Shown one piece after another: positions 22,619 to 31,512 of a stretch of DNA of 64,000 bases. Origin of the DNA: Nocardioides terrigena (GTDB lineage Bacteria; Actinomycetota; Actinomycetes; Propionibacteriales; Nocardioidaceae). The notes beneath the pieces were generated by a model. The model had not been told where the DNA came from and ran no database searches. It was given only the letters and a program-made list of their open reading frames with translations. A program made the translations under genes and the position numbers. Every line of letters begins with the position of its first letter. Within the stretch, counting starts at the first letter, position 1. The stretch is taken from positions 62,001-126,000 of the forward strand of contig NZ_PZYY01000008.1 in NCBI RefSeq assembly GCF_003047265.1, read 5' to 3'.

Positions 22619-24681
22619 ATGGCATCGATGGCTCGGACGACGGCGTCGTGGGTCAGGGGGAGGTCGCGGACGCGGACCCCGAGGGCGCGCTGGACCGCGT
22701 TGGCGATCGCGGCCGAGGTCGGCCCCTGGGCGGCCTCGCCGGCACCGGTCGAGGGGGCGTCGCTGTCGACGAGGTGGACGGTGACCTCGGGTGCCTCGGA
22801 GAAGCGCAGCACCGGGTAGGCCTCCCAGTCGGTGCCGAGCAGCCGACGCGCGTCGAAGCCCATCCGCTCCTTGAGCGTCCACGACGTCGCCTGGGTCGCG
22901 CCGCCCTCGAGCTGGTTGCGGGCGCCGTCGGGGTTGACCACCCGGCCGACGTCGGCGACGACGACGAGGCGGCGTACGACGACCGCGTCGGTCACCTCGA
23001 CGTCGGCGACGATCGCGCAGTGGGCGCCCCGATCCTTGTAGCGGGCGTACGCGACGCCGCGACCGGTGTCCTCGGGCGGCTCGTCGTCCCAGCCGGCGAG
23101 CCGAGCGGCCTCCGCGACGACGTGCCGGGCCCGCGGGTCGGTGAGGTGGTCGAGCCGGAACGCCACCGGGTCGACGCCGGCGCTCTCGGCCAGCTCGTCC
23201 ATGAACGACTCGATCGCGAAGACGTTGAGGTGCGCTCCCAGCGCGCGCATCGCGGAGGTGCGCAGCGGGGAGTCGGTCTTGCGGTGGCCGACCACGCGCC
23301 GGGGCCCCACGTCGTACGCCGGTACCGCGTTGCGGGTCGTCCCACCGCCCGCCGCCGGGGGCGGGTCGGTCGACGGAGGCAGGGGAAACGGCTCGGCGAG
23401 GTGGGCACCGGCGAGCAGGCCGGGGTGACCGGCATAGCCGGGCCGCGCGCTGTGCCCCGTGCTCCACACGTCGTGGGACCAGCCGGTGATCCGGCCACCG
23501 TCGAGCCGGGCCCGCAGGGTCGCCGTCATCGCCGGGGCCAGCGGTCCCCACGTCAGCTCGTCGGGACGGGTCCAGCGCAGCAGCACCGGCCGCCCGGGCA
23601 CCGCCCGGGCCAGCAGGACGGCGTCGAAGGCCGCGTCGTCGGCGGCGTTGTGGCCGTAGCAGCCGGCGTTCTCGACGTGCTCCACCACGACGGTCACAGG
23701 GTCGAGGTCGAGGGTGGCGGCGATCGCGTCGCGCAGTCCGTGGATGCCCTGGCTGTGCGAGGAGACGTGCACGCCGCCGTCGGTCCACACCGCCAGGCCC
23801 GCACTGGGCGCGATGGAGGCGTGGGCCAGGAAGGGGCGCGAGTACGACGCCTCGACGACGCCCGGCCCGGGGCCCGGGGCGCCGTCCTCCTCGAGGACCG
23901 GCACCTCCTCGTGGGCGCCGGACCGCAGCCAGCGGGGCAGATCGTCGGGGTCGGGGAGCAGGTCGAGCTCGTCCCACTCGGCGTCCGCGCGGAGCTGCTC
24001 GAGCGCCCGGTCGACGTCGGCCTCGCGCTCGCCGACCACGCCGACGAAGGAGCCGTCGCGCACCAGCATCACCTTCGCCTCGATCCCTGAGGAGGCGAGT
24101 GACAAGCCGTCTCGAAGGGTCCATCCGTCGGGCACCGCGCGCAGCACCGCGCCCACCGACGGCGGGCGCAGCACCCGGCCGTGCAGGAGTCCCTCGGGTC
24201 GCAGGTCGGCCAGGAACCGGGGCCGGCCGAGGACCTTGTCGGGCAGGTCGAGCCGCGGCTCGCTGCGGCCGACGGCCACTGCCCCGCCCGGCGCGAGGGG
24301 AGCCACCGTCGTGAGGTCGAGAGCGGGGTCGAGGGCGGCGATGCGGGCGACGTACTCCTCGACCGGGGACGTCGGGCCGGCCAGCGCCCGCACGACGCCA
24401 CCGACGTGGGCCAGCGCAGGTCCGGTCTGCAGCACCGACAGGCTGCCGGCGGTGAGGCCCTGGTCGGGCCCGAGCCCGGTGTGCGGCGCGACCATCCGGA
24501 TCCGGTCGAGGGAGAGGGCCAGCGCGTCGGCGGCGAGCTGGGCCAGCGTGGTGGCGATGCCCTGGCCGAGCTCGGCCTTGCCCACCCGCACCTCGACGAG
24601 GGCACCGTCCCCACTGCCCGCCACCGACACCCAGCTGCCGAGCCGGGGGTTGGTGATGACGTGGGGAGCGAGGTCGGTCAC
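22609..24681 (-). CDS. Molybdenum hydroxylase large subunit (isoquinoline 1-oxidoreductase/nicotinate dehydrogenase type)
   Basis: A 690-residue xanthine dehydrogenase-family molybdopterin-binding protein. EVRVGKAELGQGIATTLAQL near the N-terminus and a second set of domains starting at DLPDKVLGRPRFLADLRP are typical of the single-chain type. The C-terminal GAGEAAQGPTSAAIANAV holds the catalytic Glu that activates the Mo-bound hydroxyl. These enzymes hydroxylate carbon next to ring nitrogen or oxidise aldehydes, passing electrons to the 2Fe-2S partner. GTG 24681 overlaps the stop of that partner (GTGA). No FAD subunit gene is adjacent, so the terminal acceptor is probably a cytochrome or ferredoxin encoded elsewhere. 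Confidence 0.88.
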   Translation of the reverse strand: MTDLAPHVITNPRLGSWVSVAGSGDGALVEVRVGKAELGQGIATTLAQLAADALALSLDRIRMVAPHTGLGPDQGLTAGSLSVLQTGPALAHVGGVVRALAGPTSPVEEYVARIAALDPALDLTTVAPLAPGGAVAVGRSEPRLDLPDKVLGRPRFLADLRPEGLLHGRVLRPPSVGAVLRAVPDGWTLRDGLSLASSGIEAKVMLVRDGSFVGVVGEREADVDRALEQLRADAEWDELDLLPDPDDLPRWLRSGAHEEVPVLEEDGAPGPGPGVVEASYSRPFLAHASIAPSAGLAVWTDGGVHVSSHSQGIHGLRDAIAATLDLDPVTVVVEHVENAGCYGHNAADDAAFDAVLLARAVPGRPVLLRWTRPDELTWGPLAPAMTATLRARLDGGRITGWSHDVWSTGHSARPGYAGHPGLLAGAHLAEPFPLPPSTDPPPAAGGGTTRNAVPAYDVGPRRVVGHRKTDSPLRTSAMRALGAHLNVFAIESFMDELAESAGVDPVAFRLDHLTDPRARHVVAEAARLAGWDDEPPEDTGRGVAYARYKDRGAHCAIVADVEVTDAVVVRRLVVVADVGRVVNPDGARNQLEGGATQATSWTLKERMGFDARRLLGTDWEAYPVLRFSEAPEVTVHLVDSDAPSTGAGEAAQGPTSAAIANAVQRALGVRVRDLPLTHDAVVRAIDAIGG

Positions 24682-25136
24682 GCGGTCGGCTCCCGGGCGG
24701 CGAGGACCGCGTCGACGATCCGCCGGTGTGCGCCGCAGCGGCACAGGTTGCCGTCGAGCGCCTCGGCCACCCGGGCCGCGTCGGCGGTCGGCTCCTCGTC
24801 GAGCAGGGCGGCCGCGCGGACGACGATCCCGGAGATGCAGAAGCCGCACTGGGCGGCCTGCCGGTCGAGGATGGCGCTCTGCACGGGGTGCGGCGTGCCG
24901 TCGGCGGAGAGTCCCTCGACGGTGGTGACCGAGCGGCCCTCCGCCTGCCAGACCGGGGTCTGGCAGGACGGCACCACGGCGCCGTCGAGGACCACGTTGC
25001 AGGCCCCGCACAATCCCTGGCCGCAGCCGAAGCGGGTGCCGACCAGTCCGAGGTCGTCGCGCAGCACGGTCAGCAGCGGGGTGTCCGGGTCCCCGCCGAC
25101 CTCGACGCGCGTGCCGTTGACCTCGAAGCCGGTCAC
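24678..25136 (-). CDS. 2Fe-2S subunit of the molybdenum hydroxylase
   Basis: A 152-residue protein with two iron-sulfur domains. The plant-ferredoxin-like cluster uses Cys-38, 43, 46 and 58 (GCGQGLCGACNVVLDG...SC). The helical cluster uses Cys-97, 100, 132 and 134 (CGFCISG, CRCG). It relays electrons from the Mo cofactor. GTG 25136 overlaps the GntR stop and its own stop overlaps the large subunit start, so the three are translationally coupled. Confidence 0.93.
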   Translation of the reverse strand: MTGFEVNGTRVEVGGDPDTPLLTVLRDDLGLVGTRFGCGQGLCGACNVVLDGAVVPSCQTPVWQAEGRSVTTVEGLSADGTPHPVQSAILDRQAAQCGFCISGIVVRAAALLDEEPTADAARVAEALDGNLCRCGAHRRIVDAVLAAREPTA

Positions 25137-25804
25137 CCGAAGACCTCCGGGTGGTGCGAGAGCTCGATGCGGGTGCGCCGGATGTGACCGCCGAGGAAGC
25201 GCTCGCCGTCGTCGGCGTCCCGGCGGACCACGGCGTCGAGGATCAGCCGGTGCTCGGAGTTGACGACCCACATCCGGCTGCGCCCACCGAGCGCGACGAA
25301 CGCGCGGCGGTAGTGCTGGGTGGAGTTCCAGAGCCGGGTCACGTTGGACATCAGGGGGTCGATGTGGCACCCGGAGTAGGTGAGCATGTGGAACTCGCGA
25401 TCGAGGTCGAGGAACTTCTCCAGGTCCTCGTTGTCCTCGATCCGCTGCTGCACCTCCTCGAGCCGGGCGTGCTCGTCGGGCCCGAGCTGCGGCATGCTCT
25501 CCGCGAGGGCCAGCGGCTCGAGGCGCTCGCGCATCCGGTAGACGACGTCCACCTCGTGCGGGGACAACCGCGGCACCCGGGCCCCCTTGTGGGCCTCGTG
25601 CTCGGTGAGGCCCTCGGCCTCGAGCATCCGCAGCGCCTCGCGCACCGGCAGCCGGCTGGCGCCGAGCCGCTCGGCGACCTCCTCCTGCCGGATGCGGTCG
25701 CCGGGCCTGAGCTCGCCGCCCAGGATCGCCTCGCGGAGGTACGCCGCAACGCGGGTGCTGCCGATGTCGGAGGTGTGGCCCGTGGCACTGCTCGTCTCGC
25801 TCAT
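25133..25804 (-). CDS. GntR-family (FCD-type) transcriptional regulator
   Basis: A 223-residue regulator. The winged helix (residues about 15-85) includes AILGGELRPGDRIRQEEVAE and LGASRLPVREALRMLEAEGL. The C-terminal FCD helical domain binds an effector acid through metal-coordinating Asp/His (LDLDREFHMLTYSG and later HRLILDAVVRRD). ATG 25804 overlaps the VOC stop. It very likely controls this cluster through the TTGGATCCAA palindrome at 26394 and the similar element at 26320. Confidence 0.9.
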   Translation of the reverse strand: MSETSSATGHTSDIGSTRVAAYLREAILGGELRPGDRIRQEEVAERLGASRLPVREALRMLEAEGLTEHEAHKGARVPRLSPHEVDVVYRMRERLEPLALAESMPQLGPDEHARLEEVQQRIEDNEDLEKFLDLDREFHMLTYSGCHIDPLMSNVTRLWNSTQHYRRAFVALGGRSRMWVVNSEHRLILDAVVRRDADDGERFLGGHIRRTRIELSHHPEVFG

Positions 25805-26307
25805 GGACGTGGATTCTCCCGGTCCCAGCGCTTGCCGTCCGGGGCGGACACCAGCTCGAACTGCATCCCCCACGGGCTGCGGAAGTAGATCCACCGGTTG
25901 CCCTCGGCCGGGCCGCGGCTCGCGGTGGGTCCGTCGAGGACCTCCACCCCCGCCGTACGCAGGTGGTCGACGGCGGCGTCGAGGTCGTCGACGTACAGCG
26001 CGACGTGGTGGCCTCCCACGTCGCTGTTGCGTGGGGGCTGCGTCCGCTGGTCGGGGGCGGAGTAGTGGAAGACCTCGAGGAGGGTCTCGCCGGCGAGGCG
26101 GAACCAGCGATTCTCGACCATCACCGTGTCGGGGTGCACGGCGAGGTGCCGGGTCATCCAGTCGTCGCCGGCGTCGGGGTGGGAGAAGGGGCCGAGGGAG
26201 TAGAGGTACTCGCAACCGAGCACGTCGACGAGGAACCGGTGGGCCTCCTCGAGGTCGGGCACGGTGAAGCCCACGTGGTCGATCCGACGCAGGCCCGGCA
26301 GTGCCAT
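25801..26307 (-). CDS. VOC-family dioxygenase-like protein
   Basis: A 168-residue protein of the extradiol-dioxygenase/glyoxalase superfamily. The first module starts RRIDHVGFTVPDLEEAHRFL with the canonical metal His. The second starts GHHVALYVDDLDAAV with the second His and ends SPWGMQFELVSAPDG with the Glu. The full His/His/Glu set suggests a catalytic metal site, so ring cleavage or isomerisation is possible in this pathway. It is the first gene of the minus-strand operon; Met 26307 is preferred over an upstream Met that would overlap the promoter. Confidence 0.85.
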   Translation of the reverse strand: MALPGLRRIDHVGFTVPDLEEAHRFLVDVLGCEYLYSLGPFSHPDAGDDWMTRHLAVHPDTVMVENRWFRLAGETLLEVFHYSAPDQRTQPPRNSDVGGHHVALYVDDLDAAVDHLRTAGVEVLDGPTASRGPAEGNRWIYFRSPWGMQFELVSAPDGKRWDRENPRP

Positions 26308-26319
26308 CGACACCCCTTC

Positions 26320-26328
26320 TGGATCCGA
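26320..26328. promoter_or_regulatory. Second, imperfect GntR-type site
   Basis: TGGATCCGA shares the GGATCC core with the perfect palindrome at 26394-26403 and lies 13 nt upstream of the minus-strand operon start codon, a position that would block its transcription. Confidence 0.45.
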
Positions 26329-26387
26329 AACGGGACAGAGTGCCAGCAAAGCACGCATAACCGTGTGGCGTCCATCACTCGTGACTC

Positions 26388-26393
26388 TAGATT
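26388..26393 (+). promoter_or_regulatory. Candidate -10 box for the E1-E2 operon
   Basis: TAGATT directly abuts the GntR-type palindrome. No clear -35 is seen 17 nt upstream. Confidence 0.4.
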
Positions 26394-26403
26394 TTGGATC
26401 CAA
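26394..26403. promoter_or_regulatory. GntR-type operator palindrome
   Basis: TTGGATCCAA, a perfect 10-bp dyad of the form often bound by FCD-type GntR regulators, sits between the divergent operons about 40 nt before the E1 start, with the gntR gene itself in the minus-strand operon. Confidence 0.6.
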
Positions 26404-26441
26404 TCGGTGTCAGAGTGGCGGCGTCACCGAGGAGGAGAGCC

Positions 26442-28622
26442 ATGCCCCAGCACCGCCCGCTCACGCCCGCGGCCCCGTGGGTCGAGGTCGTCGCCACCGA
26501 CGAGGACTGGGACGCCGCCGACCCGCAGCTGCTGCGCACGTTCTACGCCCAGCTGGTCTGGATCCGCGCGTTCGAGCAGTACGTCCTCGACCTCGCCGGC
26601 GCCGGGCTGATCCACGGGCCCGCCCACTCCAGCATCGGCCAGGAGGGCGGCGCCGTCGGCTCGGTCCTCGCCCTCACCAGCGAGGACTCGGTCAACGGGT
26701 CGCACCGCGGCCACCACCAGTTCCTCGCCAAGGCGCTCCACCACGTCGAGCCCAAGGGGATGGACCCGCTCGCACCCCCGTCCGACGACGTGCGCGACGT
26801 GCTGCTGCGCACCCTCGCCGAGATCGCCGGCCTCGACCGCGGCTGGAGCCACGGTCGCGGCGGCTCGATGCACCTGCAGTGGAAGGAGGCCGGCGCGATG
26901 GGCACCAACGCCATCGTCGGCGGCGGCGTCCCGCAGGCGGCCGGCTTCGCCTTCGCCCACCAGCGATCCGGCACGGACGCGGTCTCGGTCACCTACTTCG
27001 GCGACGGGGCCGTCAACATCGGCTCCACCCTCGAGACGATGAACCTCGCCGGCGCGTGGGCCCTCCCGGTCTGCTTCTTCATCGAGAACAACCGCTACGC
27101 CGTGTCCACCTCCGTCGAGGAGGCCACCGCCGAGCCCCGTCTCTCCGCCCGCGGCATGGGCTTCAACCTCGCGTCCTGGAAGGTCGACGGCCAGGACCCG
27201 CTCGCCGTCCACCTCGCCATGACCGAGGCCGTGGAGCACATGCGGGCAGGTCGTGGCTCGACCGTGGTCGAGGTCGACACCTACCGCTTCTTCCACCAGA
27301 ACGGCGGGTTCGCCGGCAGCGCGTTCGGCTACCGCGACAAGGAGGAGGAGAAGGCGTGGCGGCTGCGTGACCCGCTGACCATCACCTCCGCCCACCTCGA
27401 GCGGCTCGGCCTCCTCGGGGACGGCGAGGCCGACCGGGCGCTCACGCAGGCAAAGGCCGTGATGGAGGAGATCGGCGACGTGCTGCTCGAGCCGGTCCCC
27501 GACGGCAAGCCCGGCCAGCGCCGGATCCGCGCCGCCGAGTGGCCCGACCCCGCGTGGGTCGACGTCGGTGTGCGCGGCGACCTCTCCGAGATGGACGACG
27601 CCCGGGTGGTGGCCGCCGAGGGGCACGCCGTGCCCGTGCACGACATGAAGCTGGTCGAGTCGATCGCCGCCGTCCTCGGCCGTCGGATGGAGACCGACCC
27701 CGGCGTGATCGTCATGGGCGAGGACGTCCACCGGCTCAACGGCGGCACCAACGGCGCCACCCGGGGCCTCAGCGAGCGCTTCCCCGACCGGGTGCTCGGC
27801 ACGCCCATCAGCGAGAACGCCTTCACCGGCCTCGCCTGCGGCGTCGCGCTCGACGGCCGCTTCACGCCGGTCGTCGAGTTCATGTACGCCGACTTCATGT
27901 GGGTCGCCGCCGACCAGCTCTTCAACCAGGTTGCCCGCGCGAGGCACATGTACGGCGGGGACGGCGCCGTACCCCTCGTCCTGCGCAGCAAGGTCGCCAT
28001 GGGCACCGGCTACGGCTCCCAGCACTCGATGGACCCCGCCGGCATCTTCGCCACCTCGGCGGGCTGGCGCATCGTCGCGCCGAGCACGCCCTACGACTAC
28101 GTCGGCCTGATGAACGCGGCCCTGCGCTGCCAGGACCCCGTCGTCGTGCTCGAGCACGTCGACCTCTACAACGCCGTCGGGCCGGGACCGGTCGACGACC
28201 TCGACTTCTGCCTGCCCGTCGGCAAGGCCGCGATCCGTCGTGAGGGCAAGGACGCCACGATCCTCACCTACCTCGGGATGGTGCCGTTCGTGCTCGAGGC
28301 CGTCGAGGAGTTCGGCCAGGTCGACGCGGAGGTCATCGACCTGCGCTGGCTCGACCGGGCCAGCATCGACTGGGACACCATCGAGGCGTCGATCACCAAG
28401 ACCAACCAGGTGCTGATCGCCGAGCAGGGCGCGGTCGGCACGTCGTACGGCGGGTGGCTGGCCGACGAGATCCACCGGCGGTTCTTCGACCTGCTCGACG
28501 CCCCCGTCCGCCGGGTCACCGGCGCCGAGGCCTCGCCCAGCATCAGCAAGGTGCTGGAGCGCGCGGCGATCGCCCAGAAGGACGAGGTCATCGCCGAGCT
28601 CACCGAGATCGCGAGGTACTGA
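26442..28622 (+). CDS. Thiamine-dependent 2-oxoacid dehydrogenase E1, alpha and beta fused
   Basis: A 726-residue protein joining both E1 subunits, which are usually separate. The alpha part carries HSSIGQEGGAVG and the ThDP/Mg2+ motif GDGAVN (187-192) ending in ENN (215-217). The beta part begins near residue 400 (MKLVESIAAVLGRRM), with MGEDV, FMYADFM and the C-terminal transketolase-like domain (LIAEQGAVGTSYG). It decarboxylates a 2-oxoacid (or cleaves acetoin) and passes the acyl group to the E2 lipoyl. A GGAGGAG precedes ATG 26442. One nucleotide separates its stop from the E2 start. Substrate: unknown; context suggests a product of the divergent operon. Confidence 0.92.
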   Translation: MPQHRPLTPAAPWVEVVATDEDWDAADPQLLRTFYAQLVWIRAFEQYVLDLAGAGLIHGPAHSSIGQEGGAVGSVLALTSEDSVNGSHRGHHQFLAKALHHVEPKGMDPLAPPSDDVRDVLLRTLAEIAGLDRGWSHGRGGSMHLQWKEAGAMGTNAIVGGGVPQAAGFAFAHQRSGTDAVSVTYFGDGAVNIGSTLETMNLAGAWALPVCFFIENNRYAVSTSVEEATAEPRLSARGMGFNLASWKVDGQDPLAVHLAMTEAVEHMRAGRGSTVVEVDTYRFFHQNGGFAGSAFGYRDKEEEKAWRLRDPLTITSAHLERLGLLGDGEADRALTQAKAVMEEIGDVLLEPVPDGKPGQRRIRAAEWPDPAWVDVGVRGDLSEMDDARVVAAEGHAVPVHDMKLVESIAAVLGRRMETDPGVIVMGEDVHRLNGGTNGATRGLSERFPDRVLGTPISENAFTGLACGVALDGRFTPVVEFMYADFMWVAADQLFNQVARARHMYGGDGAVPLVLRSKVAMGTGYGSQHSMDPAGIFATSAGWRIVAPSTPYDYVGLMNAALRCQDPVVVLEHVDLYNAVGPGPVDDLDFCLPVGKAAIRREGKDATILTYLGMVPFVLEAVEEFGQVDAEVIDLRWLDRASIDWDTIEASITKTNQVLIAEQGAVGTSYGGWLADEIHRRFFDLLDAPVRRVTGAEASPSISKVLERAAIAQKDEVIAELTEIARY

Positions 28623-28623
28623 C

Positions 28624-29967
28624 GTGGCACGCGTGCTGCGGATGCCGGGCGTCTCGGCCAACGCGACCGAGGCGGTGCTGGCCGAGTGGCTGGTGGCCGA
28701 GTCGGCGGAGTTCGCCGCGACCGACGCACTGGCGACCGTCGAGACCGACAAGGCGCTGGTCGACGTGGAGGCCGAGGCCGCGGGCGTCGTGCTCAAGGCC
28801 CTGGTGGCCGCCGGGTCGCAGGTCGAGGTGGGCGCCCCGATCGCCGTGCTCGGGGCGGTGGGGGAGCGGGTCGACGACCTGGCGGCCCTGCTGCGTGAGC
28901 TCGGCGTCGCCGAGGAGTCCGCCCCCGTCATCGCCGAGCGGCGCGACGTCCCCGACCAACCGGTCGAGCGCACCGAGCCCGACGTCGACCCGGGCTCCGG
29001 CGCCCCGGTCGTCGAGCCGGCGCCCGAGTCACCCGCCGCCGCGTCTCCTGCGCCGGTGGCCGGGACCGGCCCTGCCCGTCCGTCGGGGCGGGTCTTCGCC
29101 AGCCCGCTGGCGCGCAAGATCGCCCGCGACGCCGGACTGGCCATCGAGGAGATCCCCGGCACCGGCCCCCGCCACCGGGTCCTGCGCCGCGACGTCGACG
29201 CCCTGCTCGCCTCGCGCCGGGCCGCGCCGCCCGCCCCTGCACCTGCTCCGACGTCGGCCGCACCCCGGCCGGCCCCGTCTGCTGCCTTCGAGGACGTGCC
29301 CCACACCCGTCTGCGGCGTGCCGTCGCGGAGCGGCTGGCCACCAGCAAGCGGGAGGCGCCGCACTTCTACGTCCGCACCACCGTCCGGGTGGAGCGGCTG
29401 CTCGCCCTGCGCGCCGAGCTCAACGACGCGCTCGACGGCGAGGTGAAGGTCTCGGTCAACGACCTCGTCGTCAAGGCCGTCGCCCTGGCCCACGAGCGGG
29501 TGCCCGACCTCAACGTCACCTGGACCGACGACGCCGTACGCCGCTGGCACGCGGCCGACATCGCCGTCGCCGTCGCCACCGACCGAGGCCTCGTGACCCC
29601 GGTGCTGCGCGACGTCGGCCACCGGTCGGTCTCCTCGGTGGCGAGCACCGTCCGCGAGCTCGCCGGCCGCGCCCGCGAGGGACGGCTCCGGCAGGAGGAG
29701 CTCGAGGGCGGCTCGATCACCGTCACCAACCTCGGGATGTACGGCGTCGAGGAGTTCGCCGCGATCATCAACCCGCCGCACGCCGCGATCCTCGCGGTGG
29801 GTGCGGTGCGCGAGGAGCCCGTCGTCCGGGACGGCTCCGTCGTCCCCGGCTCCGTGATGAGCCTGACCCTCTCGGTCGACCACCGGCCCGTCGACGGCGT
29901 CGTCGCCGCGCGCTGGCTGGCGGAGCTGACCGGGTTGCTGGAGCGCCCCGTGCGGCTGCTCGCCTGA
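28624..29967 (+). CDS. Dihydrolipoyl acyltransferase E2
   Basis: A 447-residue E2. The lipoyl domain (about 1-75) carries the modified Lys-43 in VETDKALVD. An Ala/Pro-rich linker precedes the peripheral subunit-binding domain (FASPLARKIARDAGLAIEEI). The C-terminal catalytic domain contains the DHRPVDG active-site His and the GGSITVTNLGMYG block. It transfers the acyl group to CoA. Start is GTG 28624. No E3 (dihydrolipoamide dehydrogenase) is in the window, so a housekeeping E3 must reoxidise the lipoyl group. Confidence 0.92.
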   Translation: MARVLRMPGVSANATEAVLAEWLVAESAEFAATDALATVETDKALVDVEAEAAGVVLKALVAAGSQVEVGAPIAVLGAVGERVDDLAALLRELGVAEESAPVIAERRDVPDQPVERTEPDVDPGSGAPVVEPAPESPAAASPAPVAGTGPARPSGRVFASPLARKIARDAGLAIEEIPGTGPRHRVLRRDVDALLASRRAAPPAPAPAPTSAAPRPAPSAAFEDVPHTRLRRAVAERLATSKREAPHFYVRTTVRVERLLALRAELNDALDGEVKVSVNDLVVKAVALAHERVPDLNVTWTDDAVRRWHAADIAVAVATDRGLVTPVLRDVGHRSVSSVASTVRELAGRAREGRLRQEELEGGSITVTNLGMYGVEEFAAIINPPHAAILAVGAVREEPVVRDGSVVPGSVMSLTLSVDHRPVDGVVAARWLAELTGLLERPVRLLA

Positions 29968-30010
29968 TCGACGGCGCCGCCCGGCGCCCGGGGTCCCAGG
30001 AGGACACCAG

Positions 30011-31438
30011 ATGGAGAACAACCAGAAGGCAGGGCTCAACCGGCGCTCGGTGCTCGGGGGTGCCGCGGCCGCCGCGGGTGCGCTCGGGGCCACGGCGGTG
30101 GCGTCACCCGCGGTGGCGGGACGTGGTGGCGGTCGCGACCACGGGCCCGGTCCGCGGGAGTACGTCCTCACCGGTGGCTACGTGCTGTCGATGGACCCGG
30201 CCGTCGGCGACCTCGACGGCGGCGACGTGCACGTCAAGGACGGCCGGATCGTCGCGGTCGGGCGCGACCTCCGCGCGCGGGCGGCCCGCATCGACGTCCG
30301 CGGCACCATCGTGATGCCCGGCCTGGTCGACACGCACTGGCACCTGTGGACCACCCTGTTCCGGTCGATGTCGAGCTCGTCGCCGGCGACGGCGTACTTC
30401 GCGCTCAACGTCGCCAACGGCGTCCGCGCATTGCCCTCCGACCTCTACCAGGGCGCCCGGCTGGCGCTGGTCGACGCCCTCAACAGCGGCGTCACGACCG
30501 TCAACGACTGGTCGCACAACCTGCGCTCGCCCGACCACGCCGACGCCAACCTCCGGGCCCACCGCGAGATCGGGCTGCGGGGACGGTTCTCCTACGGCAC
30601 CCCGCAGGGCTATCCCGGGACCTCGGTGATCGACCTCGACGACATCGCGCGGGTCAAGCGGGAGTGGTTCGACAGCGGCCGGCTGCCGCTGATGCACCTC
30701 GGCCTGGCCGGACGCCCTCCCGGACTGGTCGGTGAGGCGGTCTTCCGTCCGGAGTACGACGCCGCGCGCGCCCTCGGGCTGCCGGTGAGCTACCACGCCA
30801 ACTCGACCCGCGCGCAGGGTGCGCTCGAGATGGTGCGCCAGCTGGGTGAGCAGGACATGCTCGGCCCGGACACCCAGCTGATCCACGCGCTCTACACCAC
30901 CGAGGCGGAACGGGCGGCGATCCGCGACACCGGCGCGAGCGTCAGCATCTCGCCGATGTCGGAGCTGCTGATCGGCTACGGCATCTCCCCGGTCAAGGAC
31001 ATGGTCGACAGCAACGTGCTGCTCACGCTCTCGGTCGACACCCTGTCCCTCGTCGGGTCGGCCGACATGTGGGCGGTGATGCGGCTGACGACCGGGCTGC
31101 ACCGCGGCGTCTCCGAGCAGGAGCTCTCGATCAACACCCGTCGGGTGCTCCAGATGGCCACCCTCGATGCGGCCACCAGCCTCGGGCTGGGCGACGTGAC
31201 TGGCTCGCTGACCCCGGGCAAGCGCGCCGACGTCGTGATGGTCCGCCGTCACGACGTCGCCATGGCCCCGGTCATCGACGTGGCCAACAGCCTCACCCTG
31301 GCGGCCGGTGCGGAGAACGTCGACACCGTGATCGTCGACGGGCGCTTCCGCAAGCGCGGGGGCCGCCTGCTCGGCATCGACACCGAGCGGGTGGTGCGCG
31401 GCACCGAGCAGGCGATCGCGGCGCTGCTCGCCCGCTGA
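30011..31438 (+). CDS. Tat-exported amidohydrolase (ATZ/TRZ, SsnA-like)
   Basis: A 475-residue metal-dependent hydrolase. The N-terminus NRRSVLGGAAAAAGALGATA is a twin-arginine signal, unusual for this mostly cytoplasmic family. The amidohydrolase barrel shows LVDTHWHLW (first metal HxH), SYHANS, IHALYTT and a late SVDTLSLVG Asp, followed by the C-terminal TPGKRADVVMV strand. It should hydrolyse a C-N bond or deaminate a ring. It follows E2 by 43 nt and is presumably co-transcribed. Export implies processing of the substrate before uptake by the nearby ABC importer. Confidence 0.85.
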   Translation: MENNQKAGLNRRSVLGGAAAAAGALGATAVASPAVAGRGGGRDHGPGPREYVLTGGYVLSMDPAVGDLDGGDVHVKDGRIVAVGRDLRARAARIDVRGTIVMPGLVDTHWHLWTTLFRSMSSSSPATAYFALNVANGVRALPSDLYQGARLALVDALNSGVTTVNDWSHNLRSPDHADANLRAHREIGLRGRFSYGTPQGYPGTSVIDLDDIARVKREWFDSGRLPLMHLGLAGRPPGLVGEAVFRPEYDAARALGLPVSYHANSTRAQGALEMVRQLGEQDMLGPDTQLIHALYTTEAERAAIRDTGASVSISPMSELLIGYGISPVKDMVDSNVLLTLSVDTLSLVGSADMWAVMRLTTGLHRGVSEQELSINTRRVLQMATLDAATSLGLGDVTGSLTPGKRADVVMVRRHDVAMAPVIDVANSLTLAAGAENVDTVIVDGRFRKRGGRLLGIDTERVVRGTEQAIAALLAR

Positions 31439-31442
31439 GACC

Positions 31443-31483
31443 CTCGTCCGCCCCGGGGACCCGTGAGCTCCGGGGCGGACGAG
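31443..31483. terminator. Bidirectional terminator hairpin
   Basis: CTCGTCCGCCCCGG pairs perfectly with CCGGGGCGGACGAG (14 bp, 13-nt loop) between the convergent amidohydrolase and FAD-oxidoreductase genes. No T-tract on either side, typical for this GC range. Confidence 0.8.
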
Positions 31484-31512
31484 CTCGACCTGCGTGTCGG
31501 GAGCGAGGACCC

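Noticed and set aside
26424..29348. Minus-strand frame of 974 codons
   Set aside because: Fully antisense to E1 and E2; composition is the usual high-GC shadow pattern, rich in Val, Gly, Arg and Asp without a fold.
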